Virus record (IMG/VR): IMGVR_UViG_3300031977_002119
Location: 1 to 39,601 of that record
Strand: one strand, 5' to 3'
DNA from: a virus
DNA length: 39,601 bases
Shown: in pieces, positions 33,757 through 39,601 of the stretch
How positions within the stretch are numbered: position 1 is the stretch's first letter
How the letters are laid out: each line of letters begins with the position of its first letter
Program-made: the position numbers and the translations under genes
Notes under the pieces: model-generated
Told to the model about the DNA's origin: nothing
Databases searched by the model: none
What the model saw: only the letters and a program-made list of their open reading frames with translations

Positions 33757-36077
33757 TATACAATTCTCATTACTGTCACAGCTCCACCATCACCGTTTGT
33801 TGAGGTTACACCGTGGTTAATAGCACCTGCGTGCAAGAAGGTTTCAAAAAACATGGTATCACCAGCATTTACAGTTACCGCAAAAGTAGATCCAGTTGTT
33901 GATTTATGCCCATATGTATGGTAACGGAAATACTGAATATTTGTACCACCCTGGATTGTACCCCCGTTTAGCTTTGCTGAAGCACCAAATGTTGAGCGGT
34001 TAGCATAATAGCTTTGCCAGTTAATGTTCCAAGATATGAGGTATGTACCAGCCTGGTTAAATATAATATTTGATTCGCCTGAAGGAGAAGTAGATGTAGA
34101 GCCGTTGATTTCTTGAGCTGCTAAAATAATAGGCTGTCTATTTGACTCGTAAACCACGCCTGTTTGGAAGTGGTATTTGTCAGGTCCATACATACTACCA
34201 TTCGTTCCGGCTGGACCCTGAGGCCCCTGCGGACCAGTAGACCCTGTACTTCCCGCCGGTCCTTGTGGACCAGTAGCCCCAGTATTACCCGCTGGACCTT
34301 GCGGCCCTGTATCTCCAACTGGCCCTTGTGGACCTTGTGCACCAGCACTTCCTGCTGGCCCTGCGGGACCCTGTGGACCCGTATCTCCAGTGTCACCTTT
34401 TGGCCCTTGCGGCCCTTGTGGCCCTTGTGGACCCACGGCTCCGGTTGCCCCGGTAGAACCTGCAGCCCCCGTTGCGCCGGTAGCACCTCGTATGTTACCT
34501 AAGTTGGTTTCGCCATATTGATCGTTAATAAGAACAAGGTCGTACCCTTCCATTCTTGCTTCAACAAAGCCAGCGCCATCACTTCCGTTGCTCCCGTTGC
34601 TGCCAGCGGGGCCCTGCGGACCGACATCTCCCGTGTCTCCTTTAGCCCCCGCGGGACCTGCGGGACCTTGAGGGCCTTGACTTCCGTTACTACCCGCTGG
34701 CCCTTGTGGTCCAATAAAATCAGGATAGTTATCAGGTGTGAACTCTTCGGGTCTTACATAACCTGCATCAGCGTGATTTCCCCAGCCGTATGCTGTATTC
34801 CAATTAGTAGAATTACCACCTGTTGTAGTAATTTCTCCTGTAACGCTTATACCTGTAGATGTTGTAGATAATTTTGAACCTGAATTATGGTACAATCTTG
34901 TCGCACCATTCTCATCACGCTGAAGTACCCAATCATTGTTCAGGTCATCGTAAAGACCAAGAGTGTTACCATCCCCCATTAAAGAGAAGATGATTTCGTT
35001 AGATGTATTAGAGATTTGTAGACCACCCCAAGTTGAAGTAGAACTCTTAATCATCAACAAGTCTGAACGGTCAGTAGACTCAGTTAATGTTGCGCCACTA
35101 CCTACTGCAATAGATGTTACTGATAATGCAGAAGGAATGCTTGTTAAATAGTTACCTGCATCCTGTTTAGCAGCAATGAGAGGTATGACCTCATCATCAA
35201 TTCTTTGATGTATAGAAGACTCTACTGTACCGAGTTCGGTGTCAGTTGTGTATGAGGATGGTATAGAAGTAAGGTAGCGACCATCAAGGTCTACTGAGTT
35301 ACCTCCGCTAATAGTTAAAACTCCATTAGTCCCATTCCAAGAAAGTGTTTGGCTATCAGTCTCAGATGTTAGGAAACCTTGGGAGTTAACCCAAGATTGT
35401 GTAGCATATCCTGCAGAACCGTGATTACCCCACCCATATGCAGTCTTAAAGTTTTGAATATTGGTTTTGGTAATTGCCTCACCATCCAATGTAAGTTGGT
35501 CACCTCTTAGATATGCAGTTTTTCTTGTAGACCATCCGCCTGACCAATTCCCTGTATGAGAATTAATCTCAAGACCTTGTTCTGCATTTAAGTAGATGTA
35601 TTCGTTAGTTTGTCCTGTGGCATAAGAGTGCGACTCACCTGCGTTAAGTACAAGTTGCTGGCCATTACCTTTAATATAAGCGTTAATGGTCAAAGCACCT
35701 GTTAATGTACCTCCGCTTAATGGTAGGTACGAGTGTGTGTGGGATGGTAGGCTTGTGAGGTATCCTGCTTCAGCGTGATTGCCCCATTCAAAAGCCTGTA
35801 CACCTTTTGCTGTATCGGCAGCAGTACCGTATGATGATGATAAGTTAGGGATTCTTGCAGCGTTAAGAGTCCCTGAAGTTATTTTACTTGCACTAAGATT
35901 CGGAATACGAGAAGCGCTAAACGAACCGCTATTTACTTTACCTGCATCAAGGTTAGGCATTCGTGAAGCGTTGATTGTACCGCTTGTGATTTTTGAAGCA
36001 TCTAGGTTTGGAATATCAGATGCAGCGATATTCATTGAGCCTTCTACATCAACCCCATTGAGAATTTTAATAGCCAT
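33756..36077 (-). CDS. Trimeric tail fibre with collagen-like repeats and C1q-like tip (773 aa)
   Basis: N-terminal region is built from repeats of the type [18 protein letters not shown] (about residues 23-75), then fibre repeats such as [12 protein letters not shown] and [18 protein letters not shown]. Two blocks of Gly-x-y collagen triplets follow (about residues 455-500 and 525-625, with many GPQGPAG units), separated by a non-collagen insert. The C-terminal 135 residues form a likely jelly-roll head: [17 protein letters not shown] and [20 protein letters not shown] resemble C1q/TNF-type trimeric tips. Collagen triplets need trimerisation, which the tip can seed. Role: receptor-binding fibre. 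A strong hairpin precedes the gene by 17 bases, and the 64-aa gene follows. Confidence 0.85.
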   Translation of the reverse strand: MAIKILNGVDVEGSMNIAASDIPNLDASKITSGTINASRMPNLDAGKVNSGSFSASRIPNLSASKITSGTLNAARIPNLSSSYGTAADTAKGVQAFEWGNHAEAGYLTSLPSHTHSYLPLSGGTLTGALTINAYIKGNGQQLVLNAGESHSYATGQTNEYIYLNAEQGLEINSHTGNWSGGWSTRKTAYLRGDQLTLDGEAITKTNIQNFKTAYGWGNHGSAGYATQSWVNSQGFLTSETDSQTLSWNGTNGVLTISGGNSVDLDGRYLTSIPSSYTTDTELGTVESSIHQRIDDEVIPLIAAKQDAGNYLTSIPSALSVTSIAVGSGATLTESTDRSDLLMIKSSTSTWGGLQISNTSNEIIFSLMGDGNTLGLYDDLNNDWVLQRDENGATRLYHNSGSKLSTTSTGISVTGEITTTGGNSTNWNTAYGWGNHADAGYVRPEEFTPDNYPDFIGPQGPAGSNGSQGPQGPAGPAGAKGDTGDVGPQGPAGSNGSNGSDGAGFVEARMEGYDLVLINDQYGETNLGNIRGATGATGAAGSTGATGAVGPQGPQGPQGPKGDTGDTGPQGPAGPAGSAGAQGPQGPVGDTGPQGPAGNTGATGPQGPAGSTGSTGPQGPQGPAGTNGSMYGPDKYHFQTGVVYESNRQPIILAAQEINGSTSTSPSGESNIIFNQAGTYLISWNINWQSYYANRSTFGASAKLNGGTIQGGTNIQYFRYHTYGHKSTTGSTFAVTVNAGDTMFFETFLHAGAINHGVTSTNGDGGAVTVMRIV
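34205..34497 (-). repeat. Collagen-like Gly-x-y repeat block
   Basis: The C-terminal of two collagen blocks in the fibre gene, roughly 33 consecutive Gly-x-y triplets rich in GPQ, GPA, GDT and GAT units. The smaller block is at about 34590-34712. Repeated codons make near-identical DNA units, so recombination and length variation are expected. Confidence 0.8.
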
Positions 36078-36093
36078 AAAATACTTTTTGATT

Positions 36094-36124
36094 AAAAAAG
36101 AGGGAGGAACCCCCTCCCCCCTCT
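36094..36124 (-). terminator. GC-rich hairpin with T-run between fibre genes
   Basis: On the minus strand GGGGGAGG pairs with CCTCCCTC around a five-base loop and is followed by TTTTTT, a good intrinsic terminator shape. It lies 16 bases after the stop of the 391-aa fibre gene (36141) and only 17 bases before the ATG of the collagen fibre, so readthrough or an internal promoter must supply the downstream gene. Confidence 0.72.
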
Positions 36125-36140
36125 GTTAAGAATTTACAAA

Positions 36141-37316
36141 TTATGCAGCACCAACGGCAGCACACATATAGTCTACGTCATTCTCCAAGAAGGCAAATGC
36201 TACGCCACTACCATCTTGAGTGATGTCGGTAAGAACAACTCCACCTGTGTTAGTGTCATAAATTTGAATATTAGCGAAACTGTTGATTCCCGAAGCAGTC
36301 AAATCAATTGGAGTGTTTGCACCCGCACCTGTAACCACTACCTGTGCAAATACAGGAATAGTTGGCTTGTTAGTCAGGTTGTTGTAGTTGCGGTAGTAAG
36401 CCGAAGACTGACCGTCCAATAAGTCTGCATCAAGACCTGAACCAGCACCGTCAACGGTTTTGATTTTAGCCAATACATCAGCAGCGGTGTATGCAGATGT
36501 GTTCAACTTGTTACCTAATGCAGTAGTGATTGTGGTAGCAAAGTTAGGGTCATCATTCAACGCAGCAGCAAGTTCATTCAATGTATCCAATGCAGCAGGG
36601 GCAGAAGATACAACACCTGCAACAGCAGTGTCTACATAAGAAGTAGAAGCAAGTCCTGCAAGGTCTTCTAAGTTTGCTTTTAAGTCAAGAATCTCAGGAA
36701 GTTGGTCAACCTCCGAGATGTCGTGAGTGTGAGCAGAAGGAGCAAAAGTACTTGGGATGCCTGTCAATGAAGAGTAAGCACCGTTGAAGTTAGAAGTACC
36801 TGCGCCAATTACTGTACGAACCTCAGCAGCGGTAATACCTGTTACAAGAGCAGGTGTGCCATTGTTATCACGAATAGCGGGAGCGTAAGTCGCAGTTGCA
36901 CCTGGCTCAACACTATTTAAGTGGTCAAGCAGTTCCTGAGTAAAGTTAATCTGAGTAAGTCCGCCATCACCAACACTGTAAGTAGTATCAGTAAATACAG
37001 CGTTAGCAGGCACATTAGTCAATACCTGAGAGTCGTCAACCTTACTGTTCAACGCTGTCTGCAACCCTGATACATTGCTAATTGCAATAGTACCAACGCT
37101 GACTACGCCTTCACTTTCAGTAATTGTTGTTCCATCAGCGGTTAATCCTACACGGACAAACCCTGTTCCATTGTGTACAAACACAGACCTTGCAGCTGTG
37201 TTATAGTAGATGTGTCCCGACCCGGCAGTTTCGGGGTTGGTTGCTAAGTTTTGGAGCGAGAAATTCTGTACTTCATTTCCGCCCAAATCTAAATCAACTA
37301 AATATTTTAGAGCCAT
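36141..37316 (-). CDS. Tail fibre protein (391 aa)
   Basis: Begins MALKYLVDLDLGGNEVQNFS, a common start of Bacteroidetes phage fibres, then a glycine/strand pattern (SGHIYYNTAARSVFVHNGTG). Fibre repeat words appear: SAHTHDISEVDQLPEILDLK, and near the end LLDGQSSAYYRNYNNLTNKP. A helical segment around 215-265 (ALDTLNELAAALNDDPNFAT) is typical of fibre shaft insertions. The C-terminus is a small beta domain (FAQVVVTGAGANTPIDLTAS). It is one of a series of fibre/receptor-binding genes and is followed by a hairpin terminator. Confidence 0.8.
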   Translation of the reverse strand: MALKYLVDLDLGGNEVQNFSLQNLATNPETAGSGHIYYNTAARSVFVHNGTGFVRVGLTADGTTITESEGVVSVGTIAISNVSGLQTALNSKVDDSQVLTNVPANAVFTDTTYSVGDGGLTQINFTQELLDHLNSVEPGATATYAPAIRDNNGTPALVTGITAAEVRTVIGAGTSNFNGAYSSLTGIPSTFAPSAHTHDISEVDQLPEILDLKANLEDLAGLASTSYVDTAVAGVVSSAPAALDTLNELAAALNDDPNFATTITTALGNKLNTSAYTAADVLAKIKTVDGAGSGLDADLLDGQSSAYYRNYNNLTNKPTIPVFAQVVVTGAGANTPIDLTASGINSFANIQIYDTNTGGVVLTDITQDGSGVAFAFLENDVDYMCAAVGAA

Positions 37317-37334
37317 TTTAGTTTTTTGTTTTTA

Positions 37335-38042
37335 TTAATTAAGAAAAGCTTTTCCCTTAAAAGGGTATTTGAATCGAACGAACAATTCGTTCACATTTAC
37401 GTAATCTACGTCGCCTGCAACCATTGTGCCTGCAGAATCCACGATAGTAACCGAAGGGTTTTTACCTAGATTATGTACAATGTGCCATTCAACGTCTGAA
37501 GTGGATTGGATATGAGTATAATTTAAATCGCCACCGACTACACTATATAGTGCAAAACCGATACCCTTCTCGTCTGATAACACGCCACTAGATGTAACAT
37601 GCGATAATTCAGCGACAAAGAAATCAGGTTCTGTCGGATGCGCTGTCCACGATGTAAGGTTGAATATACCAAAGTTATTCATTTGGTCCATTCTAGCCAA
37701 GATGATCTTGTTACCGACCATCTCTTCAATCAAAGGCGTCGTGTCACCACCTTTAACATTGTATCTGCTAAATACCAATTCGGTAACGTTGGAGAAGGAT
37801 GTTAAGTCCCCGCCGAAGTTTTGAAACGATACCGAGCCTAGGTCACGACCTGTGGTCGATTGCACAGCTTGGAACACGTAGTTAACCTGCCCGGCAATAC
37901 CAATATGACCTTCGTTACTCATCCAGTCAGCGATATTGCCTAGACGGAAATTTTTAGTAACAGCACCATTAGAGTCGGTACCTAGTACCTTATCGCCTCC
38001 AGTTATGGTATTGTCATTTTGATATGTATTTATACGGGCCAT
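37335..38042 (-). CDS. Fibre or spike protein with conserved C-terminal motif (235 aa)
   Basis: N-terminus MARINTYQNDNTITGGDKVLGT, then DSNGAVTKNFRLGNIADWM, a typical start of short fibre/adaptor proteins in this phage group. The C-terminal half carries the widespread phage fibre ending: WHIVHNLGKNPSVTIVDSAG followed by YVNVNELFVRFKYPFKGKAF and LN. That motif is found at the ends of many unrelated tail fibres and spikes and probably forms a trimeric beta tip. It sits upstream of the other two fibre genes, one base after the preceding gene. Confidence 0.78.
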   Translation of the reverse strand: MARINTYQNDNTITGGDKVLGTDSNGAVTKNFRLGNIADWMSNEGHIGIAGQVNYVFQAVQSTTGRDLGSVSFQNFGGDLTSFSNVTELVFSRYNVKGGDTTPLIEEMVGNKIILARMDQMNNFGIFNLTSWTAHPTEPDFFVAELSHVTSSGVLSDEKGIGFALYSVVGGDLNYTHIQSTSDVEWHIVHNLGKNPSVTIVDSAGTMVAGDVDYVNVNELFVRFKYPFKGKAFLN

Positions 38043-38043
38043 A

Positions 38044-38322
38044 TTATGCTACGTGGTAGTTTGCACCACCTTCTTTTTTCGTTCCTTTACCGTCGTTACC
38101 GCGGTTTGCAGCAACAGACTTAAATCTGCCGTCCTTGTGGTCGTAATCCTTGCCAGCTACATCTTGTCCGTTCTTTTCAGCTTTGCGACGTCTACGTTGA
38201 GAGTCAGCTTTCTTTGCACGACGTGCTGGAGTTTTAGCATATGCCAGGTCTCTCGCCGCTTTATCGCGACGGGCTTGTGCAGATAGCTTCTGCTTCAACG
38301 GAGAGTTTGGCATTTCAAACAT
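38044..38322 (-). CDS. Small basic SPLKQ protein (92 aa)
   Basis: MFEMPNSPLKQKLSAQARRD carries SPLKQ at 7-11 close to the N-terminus, followed by an Arg/Lys/Ala-rich helix (ARRAKKADSQRRRRKAEKNG) and the words GKDYDHKDGRFKSVAANRGN with a Gly/Lys tail. The DYDH-DGRF-NRG block recurs in small marine phage proteins. The strongly basic nature would suit DNA or capsid-wall binding; function unknown. An alternative ATG at 38313 would keep the motif. Confidence 0.6.
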   Translation of the reverse strand: MFEMPNSPLKQKLSAQARRDKAARDLAYAKTPARRAKKADSQRRRRKAEKNGQDVAGKDYDHKDGRFKSVAANRGNDGKGTKKEGGANYHVA

Positions 38323-38327
38323 GCTTA

Positions 38328-38705
38328 TTAACCGCGTAGTTTATTAGCCTTAGCTTCTAGCTTGTCGGCACGCTTTTCTTTGCGTGTTTGTTTTTTAGAC
38401 TTGGCCTCCGGCTTTGCCACAGGCTTTAAGTTATTAGCACCTTCAGGTGTTGGCACAGAGGGCTTTTTAGCCGGCAATTCAGTCATTGCATGCGGAATGC
38501 GTCGCACTTCAGTACGCGGCTGTGTTATCTGTCCAACAGCACTACCTATACCTGCTGCAGCTGAGCCTTGCCCGCGTCTGCCTGAGCCTGCTTGTCCTAT
38601 AAGCGCTCCTGCTCCCTCAGCCTTTGGGCCCCTACGTCCAATTCTTGTTTGCTTCAAAGGAGACTTAGCAGCTCCAAGGCCGTTTGGGCCGATTCCTTTT
38701 CTCAT
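38328..38705 (-). CDS. Small basic SPLKQ protein (125 aa)
   Basis: The start is the ATG at 38703-38705 (MRKGIGPNGLGAAKSPLKQT), one base after the stop of the upstream gene; a longer frame overlaps that gene by about 100 bases and is unlikely. SPLKQ is at 15-19. Low-complexity Gly/Ala/Arg/Pro/Lys sequence follows, ending in a basic helix KQTRKEKRADKLEAKANKLR. Its N-terminus resembles that of the upstream 138-aa protein (MKRKGVGPRALGSPFKQ), so the pair may be partial paralogues. Function unknown. Confidence 0.58.
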   Translation of the reverse strand: MRKGIGPNGLGAAKSPLKQTRIGRRGPKAEGAGALIGQAGSGRRGQGSAAAGIGSAVGQITQPRTEVRRIPHAMTELPAKKPSVPTPEGANNLKPVAKPEAKSKKQTRKEKRADKLEAKANKLRG

Positions 38706-38706
38706 T

Positions 38707-39123
38707 TTACTTTTTGTTTTTCTTATTGTTGTTAGATATTTCCTCAGCAGCGTATTGGGCACCTCCGATGACCGCGTCGTCACCAAACATGCCTCCAATT
38801 GTTGCAGCCGCACCTTTCCAGGCTGATGGCTTACTCTTCATTACGTTAAAAGCAGGCTTAGCACCTGCGGATATGCCTTTCAGCACTGCGCCCCCTATTA
38901 CAGATGTCTCAATAGTGTTGTCTACCTTTATAGCACCTGTAGCCTTATTGGCCATACGATCCTCAAAAGCACTTGCTTGGTCTGCATAGTGTGCGTCAGA
39001 ATACTTATTATAGTCGCTTTTAGCGGCCTCAGACTTCCACGCAGGGGGTAAATCAGGGTATTGCTTGTTTGTTTGCTTAAACGGGGACCCAAGCGCTCTA
39101 GGTCCTACACCTTTTCTCTTCAT
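38707..39123 (-). CDS. First late gene: SPFKQ protein (138 aa)
   Basis: MKRKGVGPRALGSPFKQTNK carries SPFKQ at 13-17. A helical Lys/Ser/Ala part follows (AAKSDYNKYSDAHYADQASA), then a glycine- and alanine-rich hydrophobic central to C-terminal part (VIGGAVLKGISAGAKPAFNV and WKGAAATIGGMFGDDAVIGG) that could associate with a membrane, and a Lys/Asn tail. It is the first gene after the 478-base leader. No enzymatic signature; probably a virion component. Confidence 0.6.
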   Translation of the reverse strand: MKRKGVGPRALGSPFKQTNKQYPDLPPAWKSEAAKSDYNKYSDAHYADQASAFEDRMANKATGAIKVDNTIETSVIGGAVLKGISAGAKPAFNVMKSKPSAWKGAAATIGGMFGDDAVIGGAQYAAEEISNNNKKNKK

Positions 39124-39137
39124 AATCGTGCGTTTGG

Positions 39138-39154
39138 ATCATACTTTGTATGAT
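39138..39154. promoter_or_regulatory. 7-bp inverted repeat just before first late gene
   Basis: ATCATAC-TTT-GTATGAT, perfect 7-bp arms around three bases, ending 15 bases upstream of the first late ATG (39123). Size and position fit a small operator or leader hairpin. The minus strand also has TATAAT at 39204-39199, a possible -10, without a matching -35. Confidence 0.3.
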
Positions 39155-39224
39155 TACGCGGTAAATATAGAACCTAAAAGCGACAATAGCATGTTATTAT
39201 TATAATATAATTGGCTACCGTCAC

Positions 39225-39244
39225 ATTCCGAAGGAATTTTTTTT
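39225..39244 (+). terminator. Short hairpin with T8 run (plus-strand)
   Basis: ATTCC-GAA-GGAAT followed by eight T. The stem is only five pairs, so it is a weak terminator candidate for plus-strand transcription; no plus-strand gene runs into it in this window. On the minus strand it leaves an A-tract before the leader. Confidence 0.3.
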
Positions 39245-39255
39245 GAAAATTTAGC

Positions 39256-39309
39256 TAATCGGCTCAAATTTTACCCTTTTTTGAGCCAATTAATCCCCGT
39301 AATCGGCTC
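39256..39309. promoter_or_regulatory. Three-armed inverted/direct repeat with alternative hairpins
   Basis: TAATCGGCTC occurs at 39256-39265 and 39300-39309, and the near-inverse GAGCCAATTA at 39283-39292. The middle arm can pair with the left arm (13 bp, including AAA/TTT, loop 11) or with the right arm (10 bp, loop 7), never both. It lies about 135-185 bases upstream of the first late gene. This geometry suggests a switch in the leader RNA or a triple protein-binding site. Confidence 0.45.
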
Positions 39310-39569
39310 GCGGAATAATTTTTGTTAGATATATAGAGGTAATGGGTTGCAATACCCCTTTTTCGTTATCCCCCAAATTGGGAAAGTCGATTCTTTTGAC
39401 CAGCCCCCGCCCCTGTTTCTGTTTCGGGTCCAGATGTTTGCCGTTTCCTGGTGCTGTTATCTGGCTGTTACAGCTGACTGTACAGGATTCTGACAGATGT
39501 TTTAGCTTTTTGCCTGGCTGTATGGCAGCGTGTATAGTATTATATGTATGTAACACCTGATTGATCTGT

Positions 39570-39600
39570 TCTGGTATCTGGTCTGGTCCTGTCATCTGGT
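39570..39600 (+). repeat. TCTGGT short repeats
   Basis: Four copies of TCTGGT (39570, 39577, 39582, 39595) in 31 bases, within a longer CTG-rich stretch from about 39450. The longer word ATCTGGTC repeats at 39576 and 39594. Possible iterons or a low-complexity edge; the window ends here. Confidence 0.4.
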
Positions 39601-39601
39601 C

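Larger units (their letters stand above)
39124..39601. other. Non-coding leader with inverted repeats and CTG-rich edge
   Basis: No well supported gene. An ORF of about 100 aa on the minus strand (39595-39290) and one on the plus strand (39342-39560) look like chance products of the repetitive CTG/CAG-rich stretch. Contents: a 7-bp inverted repeat (39138-39154), a possible promoter region, a hairpin with T-run (39225-39244), the three-armed repeat (39256-39309) and TCTGGT repeats near the window edge. A partial gene beyond the edge cannot be excluded. Confidence 0.6.

Noticed and set aside
34205-34712. Regular repeats as a CRISPR array
   Set aside because: Units are short coding Gly-x-y triplets without spacers or constant repeat length.
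34121-34714. Frames across the collagen repeats on both strands
   Set aside because: Repetitive Gly-x-y codons keep all frames open; only the fibre frame has sensible flanking domains.
39225-39244. Terminator for a plus-strand transcript
   Set aside because: Kept only as a low-confidence site: the stem is five pairs and no plus-strand gene reaches it.
39290-39595. 101-aa minus-strand frame at the right edge
   Set aside because: Low-complexity Gln/Pro composition follows from CAG/CCAGA-like repeats and it ends in the three-armed repeat. Not excluded as a partial gene, but not supported.
1-39601. tRNA genes, integrase, attachment sites, insertion sequences
   Set aside because: No cloverleaf, recombinase motif or flanking repeat could be recognised on either strand by eye.

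Overview
The window is one side of a tailed double-stranded DNA phage genome: almost only late (virion) genes, every one on the minus strand, so transcription runs from the right end (about 39.1 kb) to the left. The host is probably a Bacteroidetes bacterium, most likely marine or flavobacterial. Genes are AT-rich, and the starts examined have no Shine-Dalgarno sequence but an A/T-rich stretch before the ATG, which is typical of that phylum. The protein set (portal of about 800 aa, terminase of about 740 aa, tubular/ring protein, long 'stabilization'-type tail protein, very large internal protein) resembles crAss-like and related marine Bacteroidetes podoviruses. That placement is inference; no database search was possible.

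Layout in the direction of transcription: (1) 39601-39124, a non-coding leader with inverted repeats and a CTG-rich edge. (2) 39123-33562, small basic proteins and receptor-binding/fibre proteins, including a fibre with collagen-like repeats and a C1q/TNF-like tip. (3) 33569-30540, a holin-like membrane protein, a small unknown protein, a complete GroEL-GroES chaperonin pair and a probable winged-helix protein. (4) 30543-26107, small virion-associated proteins, many carrying a short SP-[LFA]-K motif, plus a small zincin-like protein and a LamG-like protein. (5) 26123-22883, a protein with two GroES-like domains, a terminase small-subunit candidate and terminase large subunit. (6) 22878-15236, portal, scaffold, major capsid, an auxiliary protein and two connector/ring proteins. 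(7) 15232-249, a 1417-aa tail stabilization-type protein, two probable internal proteins and a 2944-aa polyvalent internal protein. (8) 220-1, the start of a small membrane protein cut by the window edge.

The genes form a nearly gapless late operon with many ATGA or TAATG stop/start overlaps. Hairpins lie just after the capsid gene, after the next gene, and before the collagen fibre, and probably tune stoichiometry. No integrase, replication gene, tRNA, endolysin or CRISPR array is visible.

The least explained features are: a short linear motif shared by at least six otherwise unrelated small proteins; a tandem GroES-like protein beside the terminase in a phage that also has its own GroEL and GroES; a giant protein with zincin, sigma-like and zeta-kinase-like modules separated by recurring serine linkers; and a three-armed, mutually exclusive hairpin upstream of the late operon.
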